Of a stretch of 64,000 nt of DNA, positions 9,880 to 20,390 are shown piece by piece. Source of the DNA: Heracleum sosnowskyi (Eukaryota; Streptophyta; Magnoliopsida; Apiales; Apiaceae); assembly GCA_030848705.1 (NCBI GenBank), contig CM061245.1:67668006-67732005 (forward strand). The letters are read 5' to 3'. Position numbers and translations under genes: made by a program. Under the pieces are notes generated by a model. The model did not search any database. It was not told the DNA's origin and saw nothing but the letters and a program-made list of their open reading frames with translations. How positions within the stretch are numbered: position 1 is the stretch's first letter; each line of letters opens with the position of its first letter.

Positions 9880-12800
9880 TCATTTAAATGACAAGAGAAA
9901 ATGAATTTTGAAAGAACAAACCTGACAGAGATATTGTAAATCACTAAGACTGTTTAACATACCCAATTTACCAACTAACTTGATAAATGTGGATTCGTCA
10001 ACAGATTTAGTGAATATATCTGCAGTCTGTTCTTCTGTGGGTACAAAATGTAACTCCACAGTTCCATTCATGACATGCTCTCTGATAAAATGATACCTGA
10101 TATCAATGTGCTTTGTTCTCGAGTGCTGCACAGGGTTGTTGGAGATTGCTATGGCGCTTGTATTATCACAAAATATGGGAATTTTGTCTAATGCAAAGTC
10201 ATAGTCCTTTAATTGATTCCGTATCCATAAGATCTGAGCACAACAGCTTCCAGCAGCAATATATTCAGCTTCTGTTGTTGAATTGGAAACTGTTTGTTGT
10301 TTCTTGCTATACCAGGAAATCAACCTACCTCCTAGGAATTGACAACTCCCAGAGGTACTCTTTCTATCCACAACACTACCTGCATAATCAGAATCTGTAT
10401 ATCCAACAAGATTAAAACCAGAATCTTTAGGGTACCAGATACCTAGATTAGGTGTACCCTTAAGATATCTCAAGATCCTTTTCACAGCAACGAGATGTAC
10501 ATCTCTAGGGTCCGCTTGGAACCTTGCACACAAGCATGTAGCATACATAATATCTGGTCTACTAGCAGTAAGATAGAGTAAGGAGCCAATCATACCTCTA
10601 TAGCTTGTAACATCTACCTTGATAGATTTGTCAGAAGCTCCAAGTTTGATGGTTGTTGAAGATGGAGTCCTTGCTGATGCTGAATCCTCCATGTGATACT
10701 TCTTGAGGAGTTCTTTGAGATACTTGGATTGACAAATAAATATACCATTTGACCTTTGACTTACTTGTAATCCAAGAAAGAACTTCAGATCACCCATCAT
10801 ACTCATTTCAAACTTACTCTGCATTAGCTTAGCAAATCTCTTACAGAGATCATCATTAGTAGACCCAAATATGATGTCATCCACATAGACTTGGACTAAT
10901 ATCATATCACCTTTGTGTTTCTTTGAAAAAAGAGTTTTGTCTATGATACCTCTAACAAAACCATTTTCTAAAAGAAAACCAGAGAGAGTGTCATACCATT
11001 TTCTTGGGGCTTGTTTGAGACCATAGATAGCCTTGAAGAGAAAGTACACAAAGTCCAGCAGCTCCTGATTTTCAAAGCCAGGGGGTTGTTCCACATACAC
11101 TTCTTCATCAAGCTCACCATTCAGGAATGCACTCTTAACATCCATTTGATAGACTTTAAAATTGGAATAAGCTGAAAATGCTAAGAACATCCTGATGGCC
11201 TCAAGTCTAGCCACTGGTGCATAGGTTTCATCATAATCAATGCCTTCAGCTTGAGAATACCCTTGTGCAACCAGTCTTGCCTTGTTCCTTGTAACAATGC
11301 CATCCTCATCTAGCTTGTTCCTGTATACCCATCTTGTACCAACTACTTTCTTGTTCTTTGGCCTGGGTACCAGTTTCCAGACTTGCTGTTGTTCAAACTG
11401 ATTGAGTTCATCTTGCATAGCAATCACCCAATCTGGATCAGTCAGTGCTTCTTCAGTTTTCTTTGGCTCCATTTCAGATAGAAATGCTGAATAATGACAT
11501 TCATTCTGAGTTGCACTTCTAGTTTTAACTCCAACACCTGGATCGCCAATGATCAGCTCAAAAGGATGAGCTCTATTCCATACAATCTGTCTTGGAAGAT
11601 TTGATCTTGATGATTCGCCTTGAAATTCACTTTGATGTTGTGAGTGACTAGATGATCCTTCATTTGCTCCCCCTGAGTTGTTGCTTGATTGCCTTGATGA
11701 TTCTTCTCCAGTGTTGGTGGTATCTCCATTGTTACCAGTGTTTCCACCACCATCACCATGATCATTATCATCATTGTTATTATCATCACCAGCAATAACT
11801 TCAGGTGGGGCTCCATCATCTGATTCTGAGTCTGGCAAGTTATCAAACTTCAGCTTTTCAGATGAGTCTTCTTTTTGGATATTGGGGAACTTAGTGTCAT
11901 CAAAAGTAACATTGACACTTTCCTTTATTGTGTGACTGCCAACCAAGTAGACCCTGTAAGATCTTCTGGAGTAACCAACAAAAATAGCTTCTTGTGCCTT
12001 TGCATCAAACTTGCCACGTTTCACATTGTCATCTATAAGCACAAAGCATTTTGCTCCAAATACATGAAAGTACTTGACAGTTGGTTTCTTGTTGTTCATG
12101 ATCTCATAAGGAGTCTTCATTAAGTCCTTGTTGATTAAAGTTTGATTCTGAGTATAACAAGCTGTATTCGCTGCTTCAGCCCAAAAGTACGTTGGAAGTT
12201 TGGACTCACTTGGCATAGTCCTAGCTGCTTCAATCAATGTACGATTCTTTCTTTCCACTACTCCATTTTGTTGAGGAGTTCTAGGGGCAGAATACTGTCT
12301 TGTTATTCCTTTATCAGCACAAAAGTCATTTAGAATGGCATTCTTGAATTCAGTACCATTATCTGACCTTATGGCTCTAACAGGGAATCTAGAATCCAGC
12401 TCAATCAACTTTATGTGGCCAATCACCAGGTATGGGGTCTCATCCTTGGAATGTAGGAATAAAACCCATGTATACTTTGAAAAGTCATCAACAATCACAA
12501 GTGCATATTGTTTCTTTGACATGGACATCACATTAACTAGACCAAACAAATCCATGTGCAGTAGATGAAGTGGTTCAGTTATTGATGATGTGTCAGTGCC
12601 CTTGTGAGAAGCTTTCTTTGACTTTCCTTTCTGACATGCCTCACACAGTCCTTCCTGTGTAAATTCCATCTGAGGCAAACCTCTAACCAATTCTCTCTTG
12701 ACCAAGGAGTTCATGGTTTTGAAGTTAAGGTGAGACATCTTCTTGTGCCATAGCCAACTATCATCTGATGAAGCTTTAGCATAAAAACAATTAACTTCAT

Positions 12801-13212
12801 CTTTGAATCCCGAGTTCAGATCAGCTATGAACAAGTCACCTTTCCTTACTCCTTGAAGAGCAGGCTTTCCATTCTTCTTGTGAAGGATCTGACACTTCTC
12901 TCTTTCAAAGGAAACAGCATATCCTCTATCACAGAACTGACTGATGCTGAGAAGATTGAACGTCAGACCTTCCACAAATGAAACATCTTCAATGATAACA
13001 TTTCCGTACTTCAAACAGCCATATCCTTTCGTAATACCCTTGCTGTTATCTCCAAAGGTAACTACTGGGCCAGCTTTCACAACCACATCTGATAGTAGGG
13101 CTCTATCTCCGGTCATATGCCTTGAACAGCCACTGTCAAGAATCCATATAACACGGTTTACCTGTTTAACTCCCTGCAATATCAAATTGATTAGTCCTTC
13201 TTCGGAGCCCAA
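9880..13212 (-). CDS. pol: Element A Copia Pol polyprotein (protease-integrase-RT-RNase H)
   Basis: Open for 1110 codons. Order is protease, integrase, RT, RNase H, which defines Copia. Visible motifs: protease WILDSGCSRHMTG (about residue 24), integrase zinc site HKKMSH...CEAC (about 155-195), integrase core with HMDLFG, RSDNGTEF and PQQNGVVERKN, RT YVDDIIFG (about 774) and RNase H GYTDSDYAG (about 937). No internal stop or frameshift is seen. The first codons of the open frame include non-pol sequence and no ATG start is evident; the protease begins just after a CAG at 13174-13176. It overlaps the 3' end of gag in another frame. The product would copy element RNA in virus-like particles and insert the DNA. 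Confidence 0.93.
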   Translation of the reverse strand: MGSEEGLINLILQGVKQVNRVIWILDSGCSRHMTGDRALLSDVVVKAGPVVTFGDNSKGITKGYGCLKYGNVIIEDVSFVEGLTFNLLSISQFCDRGYAVSFEREKCQILHKKNGKPALQGVRKGDLFIADLNSGFKDEVNCFYAKASSDDSWLWHKKMSHLNFKTMNSLVKRELVRGLPQMEFTQEGLCEACQKGKSKKASHKGTDTSSITEPLHLLHMDLFGLVNVMSMSKKQYALVIVDDFSKYTWVLFLHSKDETPYLVIGHIKLIELDSRFPVRAIRSDNGTEFKNAILNDFCADKGITRQYSAPRTPQQNGVVERKNRTLIEAARTMPSESKLPTYFWAEAANTACYTQNQTLINKDLMKTPYEIMNNKKPTVKYFHVFGAKCFVLIDDNVKRGKFDAKAQEAIFVGYSRRSYRVYLVGSHTIKESVNVTFDDTKFPNIQKEDSSEKLKFDNLPDSESDDGAPPEVIAGDDNNNDDNDHGDGGGNTGNNGDTTNTGEESSRQSSNNSGGANEGSSSHSQHQSEFQGESSRSNLPRQIVWNRAHPFELIIGDPGVGVKTRSATQNECHYSAFLSEMEPKKTEEALTDPDWVIAMQDELNQFEQQQVWKLVPRPKNKKVVGTRWVYRNKLDEDGIVTRNKARLVAQGYSQAEGIDYDETYAPVARLEAIRMFLAFSAYSNFKVYQMDVKSAFLNGELDEEVYVEQPPGFENQELLDFVYFLFKAIYGLKQAPRKWYDTLSGFLLENGFVRGIIDKTLFSKKHKGDMILVQVYVDDIIFGSTNDDLCKRFAKLMQSKFEMSMMGDLKFFLGLQVSQRSNGIFICQSKYLKELLKKYHMEDSASARTPSSTTIKLGASDKSIKVDVTSYRGMIGSLLYLTASRPDIMYATCLCARFQADPRDVHLVAVKRILRYLKGTPNLGIWYPKDSGFNLVGYTDSDYAGSVVDRKSTSGSCQFLGGRLISWYSKKQQTVSNSTTEAEYIAAGSCCAQILWIRNQLKDYDFALDKIPIFCDNTSAIAISNNPVQHSRTKHIDIRYHFIREHVMNGTVELHFVPTEEQTADIFTKSVDESTFIKLVGKLGMLNSLSDLQYLCQVCSFKIHFLLSFK

Positions 13213-15430
13213 AATTGATTGGGTCCGGCATACTTAAAGAACTAGCCTTTGTCAGGCAAACAACATTTTTAGCTAAAACTACTTCAACCTCTTTCACATA
13301 AGAGCGTTTCCATTTATAGCCAGCCTTAACACATTTCTGAGTAGGCTTAGGGATAAATGAACCCACTCTAGTCTGAGGAGGACTAGTAGTCTTTGCTTTA
13401 ACATGCTTCTTATTATTAACATGTTGACGTGGAGCAGTCTTATCACTAGATACATGCTTACTATTAAAATAAGAATACGTAACATTGAAAGCACAAGACA
13501 TGCAATTAATCACACCACATGCTTTATGAGAAGAATTAACAGGAGGCATGTTAGTTCTACAGTTGTTTTGATCCAACTTATGGATATATGATTTAGTCTT
13601 TTTAGTTGAAGCAACTTTGACTGGAATATCAGATATACACTTTTTGGATTGTTCAACTTCCAAAGCAATATCTTCTTCACGAATCTCCTCTGCAATGATG
13701 ATAGAGTCTTCATTCAGAGGTTCTGCTTCGGACTCCTTACAGAAGGGTGTTTCAATACCCTTAAGCACATATGGAACACCCCTTCCTTCAGATCTGACTC
13801 TACAAGGGGAATTTATTCCAAGCAATCCAATGGCCTCATTATAATCATAACCTATATTGACATGATTACCAACAGCTTGTTTATTCAGAATCTCTTTAGT
13901 CGTCTTACAAGAGTTGAAATAAGCATTAGCTTTGGTCTTAAGCTCACTAATCTGATCTTTGAGAATGGTTTCCAGTTGTTGATACAATTTAACCCTATTC
14001 TCAAGAACTGCTACATTATTAGTGAGTTCATCTTGATTAATATGCACTAGTTTTAATTCTTTTATCTCATTTTCAAGATTTGTGTTTAAAAGAATTATTC
14101 TATCATTTTCAGTGCGTGCACATTCTAAGGTGCCACCAAGATGACGAATCATTTCAGTATCAGTAAACTTTACCTCTGACATGTGTGCGGATGAAGTGCT
14201 TGCCTCTTTAGCCACTAAAGCAAGGTTCCCAATCTCACCTGCTTCTTCATCACTGTCAGTGTCATCCCAACTCTTTCCTTCAGCAACATAAGCTTTCCCA
14301 ATCTTGTTCTTCTTGCTAGAATCAAATGTGTTTCTAGTCACTTGCTTTGGCTTTCTGCATTCAGTAGCAAAGTGACCCAACTCATTGCAATTGTAGCATC
14401 TGATTGTGCTCCTTTCCACAGTTCCAGTTTTGTAGCCACCCCTTGAGCCACTTGAAGAGGAAGATCCACCTCTCTGAAATCTGGGCCTGAACTTAAGATT
14501 GGGATTCCTCTTGAATCTGAACTTCCCAAACTTCCTGACTATCAAAGCCAAATCACCATCCTCCAGCTGATCAAGTTCTTCTAAAGAATAGAAGTCACCA
14601 CCAGATTGATCAATGGATGTTAATCCATATTCAGCATCAATAACATTCATGTTAGAACTGGAAGGTTGACCAGCCTTCACTTCCAGTTTCTGTGGGACTT
14701 CAGCAGCCAGTGCAGTAGAAGTACTAACAATATTCCCAGTTCCATACAGCTCCCTTTGTTGAATCTGCTCCAGCTCATAGGTCTTCAGAACACCATACAA
14801 TCTCTCCAAAGCAATCTCATTCATATCTCTTGCTTCTCTAATGGCAGAAATTTTGTGCTCCAAATGAGGTGGAAGTGTAAGAAGGAACTTCTTGTTAATC
14901 TCCTTGTTGGTGTAGTGCTTCCCATTGAGATTCAGATCATTGATTAATTTGTTGTATCTCTCAAAAACCTGTGAGATACCTTCACCAGGGTTTGATCTGA
15001 AATGCTCATATTGAGAGGTGAGAATTTCCAGCATATTCTCCCTAACTTCCTCTGTCCCCTCATTGATTATCTCTATAGTTACCCAAATGTGTTTGGCAGT
15101 ATCACAGTTGAGGACATGATTATGCATGATTGGATCAAGACAATCAATAAGGATCAACTGAAGACAGGAATCCAAGGTAACATCCTCTTTCTCATCAGGA
15201 GTGTAATCCTTGGCATCTTTAGGGTACATTCTAGCAGCCCTAGTCACAACATTATTCTCAATGAGTTCTCCCTCAATAATCATAGGGACTTTGGGACCGT
15301 TCTTCAGCACATCAATGTATTTAGGATTTGCAACCTTAAGAAATAGGAGCATTTTCTTCTTCCACATTGGATAATGCTCCTTGCTGAACATTGGGATTTT
15401 GACTGTACCCACTTTCTGTGTAGTAGACAT
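13166..15430 (-). CDS. gag: Element A Gag (754 aa)
   Basis: ATG at 15430, about 100 nt inside the PBS. The N-terminal half is the usual Copia gag capsid-like region (YPMWKKKMLLFLK early; FERYNKLINDL near residue 160). A CCHC knuckle CYNCNELGHFATEC lies near residue 346, followed by an acidic patch and a coiled coil (about 430-510). Near residue 637 is a cysteine cluster, CGVINCMSC. The C-terminus looks shifted: around 13235-13245 the frame leaves the expected end (a GPNQFWAPKKD-type tail followed by TAA at 13191-13193) and runs on to 13166. The protein would assemble the particle and bind element RNA. Confidence 0.9.
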   Translation of the reverse strand: MSTTQKVGTVKIPMFSKEHYPMWKKKMLLFLKVANPKYIDVLKNGPKVPMIIEGELIENNVVTRAARMYPKDAKDYTPDEKEDVTLDSCLQLILIDCLDPIMHNHVLNCDTAKHIWVTIEIINEGTEEVRENMLEILTSQYEHFRSNPGEGISQVFERYNKLINDLNLNGKHYTNKEINKKFLLTLPPHLEHKISAIREARDMNEIALERLYGVLKTYELEQIQQRELYGTGNIVSTSTALAAEVPQKLEVKAGQPSSSNMNVIDAEYGLTSIDQSGGDFYSLEELDQLEDGDLALIVRKFGKFRFKRNPNLKFRPRFQRGGSSSSSGSRGGYKTGTVERSTIRCYNCNELGHFATECRKPKQVTRNTFDSSKKNKIGKAYVAEGKSWDDTDSDEEAGEIGNLALVAKEASTSSAHMSEVKFTDTEMIRHLGGTLECARTENDRIILLNTNLENEIKELKLVHINQDELTNNVAVLENRVKLYQQLETILKDQISELKTKANAYFNSCKTTKEILNKQAVGNHVNIGYDYNEAIGLLGINSPCRVRSEGRGVPYVLKGIETPFCKESEAEPLNEDSIIIAEEIREEDIALEVEQSKKCISDIPVKVASTKKTKSYIHKLDQNNCRTNMPPVNSSHKACGVINCMSCAFNVTYSYFNSKHVSSDKTAPRQHVNNKKHVKAKTTSPPQTRVGSFIPKPTQKCVKAGYKWKRSYVKEVEVVLAKNVVCLTKASSLSMPDPINFGLRRRTNQFDIAGS
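13174..13190 (-). promoter_or_regulatory. Conserved CAG-ending gag/pol boundary segment (element A)
   Basis: 17 nt, minus strand TCAATTTGATATTGCAG, between the expected gag stop (TAA, 13191-13193) and the start of pol homology. It matches the equivalent 17-nt segment in element D and the 18-nt segment in E/E2. It looks like a 3' splice acceptor; function is inferred. Confidence 0.5.
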
Positions 15431-15519
15431 CTTTTGAGATTTTTTAAGAAAGATAAAAAATCAGAGTTTAAGAAAAATCTGAAAACAATTGGATCTTTGA
15501 TTTGTATATCAATCAAAAG

Positions 15520-15531
15520 GCTCGGATGCCA
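15520..15531 (-). other. Element A primer-binding site (variant)
   Basis: Minus strand TGGCATCCGAGC, 2 nt inside the 5' LTR end. It differs at two positions from TGGTATCAGAGC, the initiator tRNA-Met site seen in D, E2, F and G. Either the site has mutated or another tRNA primes. Confidence 0.75.
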
Positions 15532-15533
15532 AT

Positions 15534-16922
15534 TGTTAGGTCCTGATAAGTTTGTAGAAGGGGGGTTGAATACAAACTATACCGTTTTATCGAATTTGTC
15601 CTTTAAAAGATTTAACTGTTTAGAACAAATTAGTGCGGAATAAAAACTGAAACAATATTCAAGTTAAATAGAAACTCTATTAAACTTGAGGGGTGTTACA
15701 ATTCAGTGCACAGATTACAAGGTTCTTGTTACAACAAATCTAGAATAAATTCGACATGAATTTATCTATATTTGTAATAAAAAGATCGAATACTAAAAAG
15801 TAGTTCGATAGTAATTCTAGGGATTATGATCCGCTAGATTGTCAAAGTAGTACAAGTAATTGAATTCTAGTGGATTGGATATAACTTTGATGGCTAGAAT
15901 TTATTACAAGAATTAAATTGAGCTTTGCAGTTGGCTTCGTTTTAATGCAGAAGAGAGTAAATGAGAAGCTGTTCTTTCTTTTCTGTCTTGAATTGTGATG
16001 ACTGCCTTGTTTGATCAAACACATGTATTTAAACAAAGTCAACAGCATCATTTCCACGTGCAAAAACACTTTACATTTCATTCTGATTAATACTAGCAGT
16101 ACTTACCCATTTTGCCTAGTAGTACTATCGGTAGTACTAACCAAATGACTTGGTAGTACTATCGGTAGTACTATAGATGATAGTACTACTAGTAGTAAAC
16201 AGATAGTACTACTAGTACTATTTAGAATTAGAATGAATTCTATTTAATTTATTCTGTTTTTAATTGATTTAATAAATGAATTAATTCTTTCAGAATTAAT
16301 TCATTGACTAAATAAATTAAAATAATTTACTTAAATAATTCCATAAATAAATTAATTCTAGAGAATTAATTTATACATTAAATTACTTAAGATCTAGATT
16401 GATTAATTTAATATATGAATTAATTCTGAAATAATTAATTCATAGATTAAATTAATTATCTTATAGAATAATATTAAAAGAGAATTAAATCTAATTCTCA
16501 GAACCACTAAAATTGATGATGAACTTCCACTGACTGACGTTAACACTCCATGTACTGTCTGGTTCATGAGCGACAAACTTTAATGGTTGTTCTTCATACT
16601 TGACTTTAAGCTGTGATTCTTTTCTCTTTCTAGTTAAACAACGACTGTAACCTGTAATTTTCTCCGTCACACTTCTGAAATCTCTGTCACTTTAAATAGA
16701 TCCACTTTCTTGAATACTTCACTGAGGCTTGATCAAATAAATGAACTTCTTCCAGTGTAGAATAACTTCAAGTCTGTAGATGACTTTAATCTTCATTCTT
16801 TGACAGATTTAATCTTCTGAGATTCCTGTGACATTTGATTTTTATTATTTACTTATTACATCTTAATTAAAGTTGAGTAGAATCCTCGGTGTTTACAAAT
16901 AGGCCTAGACATATGCCTTTCA
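15534..16922 (-). repeat. Element A 5' LTR
   Basis: 1389 bp copy of 3550-4938, here upstream of gag in element orientation and therefore the promoter-bearing copy. It repeats the TAGTACTA cluster at about 16100-16220. It ends in element orientation with CCTAACA followed by the PBS. Confidence 0.95.
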
Positions 16923-16927
16923 GTCCT

Positions 16928-17433
16928 TCTCCGTAGATGTGAATCCAGTGGATCTAAGATACTTCTCAACTGATATCAGATAGTTGCTTGGGTAATCTTT
17001 CAGTTTGTCCTCCGTCAGATAACAGATTCTGAACAAATCATTTTTCATGAATCTAACCATTGGAGGGTTTTCAGATATCTCTGGACTGACTTTCATTAAG
17101 ATCTCATTAACATGCTCCAGGAGCAGTTCATTTAACCTTGTACTTCTTTGGATCTTAATGAGAATCACCTGTAGTTCAGTGTAAGTTCTCTGTTCGAAAA
17201 ACTTAGTGGATATCACAAATGTACCTTTGTCAATAAAATTGATTAGTATGTTCCAGGCACCATTTGCTTTAACCCCAGCTTTCAGGAAAAATCAGAGAAT
17301 GTCTCAATGCAGTGAAATAAGTATCATTTTCTTGATTTGCACTTCTTATGTCTTGAATGATAACTTCCACCTCAGCATTGTCGTTGACTTTTAATCCGTC
17401 TTCAACTCCGCAGAAAGTGTTGTAAGCTACCTC
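16928..17433 (-). pseudogene. Element B ORF3, penultimate piece
   Basis: A minus-strand frame of 98 codons (16920-17216) contains RSTRLNELLLEHVNEIL, then VEKYLRSTGFTSTE. It runs into the TSD of element A, beyond which (3549 downward) it continues in frame. It aligns with the C-terminal third of element A ORF3 (SSCLNELLYDRLRDS...VKLENLLRTSGF). 17217-17433 is the degenerate link to the next piece, with a frameshift and stops. Disrupted by element A as well as by point decay. Confidence 0.7.
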
Positions 17434-18867
17434 TCATTCTTTTCCTTGTTTCTGTGCCAAATCAATCATCTTCTTCTTCCTTGCTTCATTATACATCTTG
17501 AACCTTTTAAGCTTCTCACTTCTTTGAACTGCTTGGTGAGTTTCCTTCTCAGCTTGCCTAGCATCTCTTTCCGCTTTCTCAGCTTTTAATCTTTCCAAGG
17601 CAGCTTCTTGTTCAAGTGATAGAGGATTTGCTTCTTCCATATCATCATCCAAGATAAGATGTTCTATTGGCTCTGGATAGTACAGTTCATGCTCTTTCTG
17701 TGGTTGCTCATGCATGACCTCAAATCCCTCTTCATTTTCTTCTTCACGTACAAGATCTTCAATCCAGTATTGTCTCATTGGAATAGTGGTTATAATATCT
17801 TCATTAGTTTCCCATTTACCCCATCCTTCCCATTTCCCCCATCCATCTTTCTCCCCCTTAGTTGAGGAATCCTCCACGAAGTCATCCTCAACATAATAGG
17901 TTGTTGAAGGACCAGGTTGTTGGTTTCTTAACATAGTCCAGATTGACTTTACTCCGTCACTTTGGTTCTCCATGAATAGAGCAATGTCCTTGTTCATTTC
18001 TTCCATAGAATCTAGCTTTTGGTCAATGTCATGCAGTCTTGAGTTGGTAGTCTGCTCGATTCTATCCAATCTCTTGTTGAGGCGAGACTCCACTCTTGAT
18101 AGCGTATTCATTGCATCCTTGACCCTTGCTTGACCATCCCGGATAACCAGAACGTCTTCAGTTAAAGCTTCTTGTCCTTGTTGTAAGACATGCACCTCAT
18201 TCACAAATCCATCACGTAAGTCTTTGACGTCAGCTCTCAATTCGACCAGTTCCTCCATAGCTTCCTTCTTCAGGGAGTCCACTGCCTGTTTTGTACATGT
18301 TATAGTGCCAGATGCACTGCCTAAGACCCTGTAGGTTCTTCTGGAATCTGCTGCAGCCAAGTCAATCTTCTGTTGAATAGTAGATAAAGAAGCATCAACT
18401 GGACCAGAGGAGATCCCTTGGTCAAAGGAAGTTCTCAGTGGGACTTTGAATAATGGATTTCCTTGACGATCATGAACTGTCATCTCCTTGAGAGTGGATT
18501 GAACTTGTAACTCTCTGTCTGTTGGCACTAGCAAATCATCTATGTTTGTTAGGGTTTGGGTGTCACTCCTCACATTTGGCTCTGGGTGTTCACTCAACAT
18601 TTTTGTTGGTGTTTCACTCATTTTACCTTTCCCACTCATGCCAGGTGATAGTGTTTTTGTTTCACTCATTCCCGTCTTGCTATGTGTACCTGCATCAGAA
18701 GTCACCCTAACCATCCTTAAGGAGGTCACCGGTGGTGCAATGGGGCTTCGCAAGTCCCCGTCCTTGGATATACCAAGTTGCTGATCATCCTTAGATGATG
18801 TATCCTTTGTAGGATCTAGAGTTTGAATCTGTAGGAGGCTAGAATCAGGCTCAACTAACAGCCGAGA
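17434..18867 (-). pseudogene. Element B ORF3, middle part
   Basis: Open frame continuing that of 18868-19914 after one TGA (18868-18870). It contains LRSPIAPPVTSLRMVRV, matching LRTPIAPPLTSLEGARV of element A ORF3, then a long coiled-coil-like region (about 18350-17990) and an acidic, K/E-rich tail (RLKAEKAERDARQAEKE). A SDTQT sequence near 18550 resembles dynein-light-chain LC8 binding motifs. It ends at a stop at 17434, followed by decayed sequence. Function unknown. Confidence 0.65.
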
Positions 18868-19914
18868 TCATGAAACTTCCTCTAAAGTCTGTGAAGACTT
18901 TTCCTCAGTTAACTCCTCAATTAAAATTGATTCATTGTCACCGAGTTGTCGATCTGCACCTACGTCAGACCCTGTACCCACAGGATCCAGATATGTTCCA
19001 TCTGGGGAGCTAGGCAATGACCCTTTAGATTTTGCATTTAGGTCAGAACCTTCTCTCGACATCTGTGAAGACTCTTGGTTCAATTCAGAACCTTCAACCA
19101 GTGATCCTGACCGTAATATGGTCGGAACACCAGTTGCTTTCGTCAATTCTTCCTTACTTGATTGAGCTATTGGTTCAGATATGGATTTGGTAAGCGTTGC
19201 CCAATCAGCATCAGAAAAATCAGTAAATGGTTGTTTGGATGAGAGAAATGAAGTATCAATAGTTACCTCGTTCTCTATTCTTCTCCTTTTAGAGGAAGGC
19301 AGAGCTGTTGTAGAAGGGTGTATCTCCTTATGTGGTGCTGCTAAGGCACTATCTCCCTCTACACTCATGGATGTCTGAATGTTTGGCATAGTAGGGGTAG
19401 GAGCTTCGTTTAGTGTTTCATTTGGCTCATGCAAAAGCTCTGCGACCATGGTTAGAGATTGTGGGTTTTCAACCTCTTGGTCAGGAATGGCCACCGAGGG
19501 CGCTGGATCTACATCCATTGGTTCAGGTTGTGGAGCCACTACAGGTTGAGGAATATTACCTTTATTTACTTGTTCCCCTGGGGGTAGAAGTGGTAGGGGT
19601 ACCGTTCTAAGATAATCAGTGAGAACAGTAGGCACCCCTGGAAGATGGTTCTTCTTGATAAGAGCTGTTATGGCATTGCTCTTCATCTTCATACATTCCA
19701 TGGTCTCCTCACCTTCAAAGATGTCTCGTTCTTCATCTGTAAGCACATCATTGAGAATTAGTTGTAGGAACCTTGGATAGAAACAAAACACATCATCTAT
19801 GCATGTTCTCTCTTCCAGTGGTCCCATGCACAGAATGATTTGATCAATCACCAGTCGTCCTATGTTTATATGCCTATTGTTAGCAATGGCAAACCCTAGC
19901 TTCTGAAGAAACAA
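18868..19914 (-). pseudogene. Element B ORF3, FYPRFL region
   Basis: 348-codon open stretch whose start includes FAIANNRHINIGRLV and CFYPRFLQLILNDVL, closely matching element A (VFNVRLNIGHLIW...CFYPRFLTILINHVL). A proline-rich, disordered region follows, with DQEVENPQSLTMVAE parallel to DQEVVEPQSLSQVRE in A. It is separated from the N-terminal piece by a frameshift and a stop within 19915-20138. This is a decayed accessory protein gene. Confidence 0.7.
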
Positions 19915-20390
19915 AGGAATACCATGCAGATTTGTAAGCTTGGCAGTAAAAACATGGATTAAAGTATAAAAGAAAAAGTTCCATGGCTTTGTCAGGTAAT
20001 GCTTTAAAAACTCTCACACAAAGAAGTTAGGTTGTTGACTTCTAATGAGAGTGAAGAAAACATGTATTTCTTCAGTATTGGGATCAGGAACAAGGTTTTC
20101 TGTTGGAAAATGTAAGATTCTATTTAAATCATGTTCTGTCACCCTAATTGTTCTGCCCCCTGGCACAACAAAACTGAAAGAAGAGATGTTTTCTCAGATG
20201 TGTCAGTGGCTGTTGTGTACAGTGCAGTCAATTGATCAATACAAAGGACCGCAAGAGTACTTAGAGCATAAGCCACCAAAGAACGTGTATTCAAAAATTG
20301 TGCCCATGCACGAAACTGTAAGTTCGTAATGGATTGCACATTCTGAAAAGAGACATGATTAGTCTTGGTTACAATAAATTCTCCGGCCAT
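19915..20390 (-). pseudogene. Element B ORF3, N-terminal piece
   Basis: ATG at 20390 opens MAGEFIVTKTNHVSF..RAWAQFLNTRS, parallel to the start of element A ORF3 (MAQNFEVVKNNYIGYF..RPWIQFLNSQ). The frame stops at 20139. The continuation, with a VPGGRTIRV-like segment, is in another frame and reaches a stop before 19914, so at least one frameshift and one nonsense change are present. It lies downstream of the motif-rich spacer. Confidence 0.65.

Larger units (their letters stand above)
3550..16922 (-). mobile_element. Element A: full-length Sirevirus-like Copia with ORF3
   Basis: Complete 13.4-kb element on the minus strand with two 1389-bp LTRs, both with TG...CA ends, flanked by the perfect TSD GTCCT (3545-3549 and 16923-16927). 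In element orientation the order is 5' LTR, PBS, gag, pol, 1.2-kb spacer, ORF3, PPT, 3' LTR. The LTRs differ at about 15 sites by eye (about 1.1%). Long gag, long LTRs and a large extra ORF after pol fit the Sirevirus branch of Copia. It lies inside ORF3 of element B. Gag has a 3' frame slip and ORF3 one stop, so it is probably defective though young. Confidence 0.93.

Noticed and set aside
17206..17394. Plus-strand 62-codon frame as a gene
   Set aside because: Opposite the decayed link of element B ORF3; no motif.
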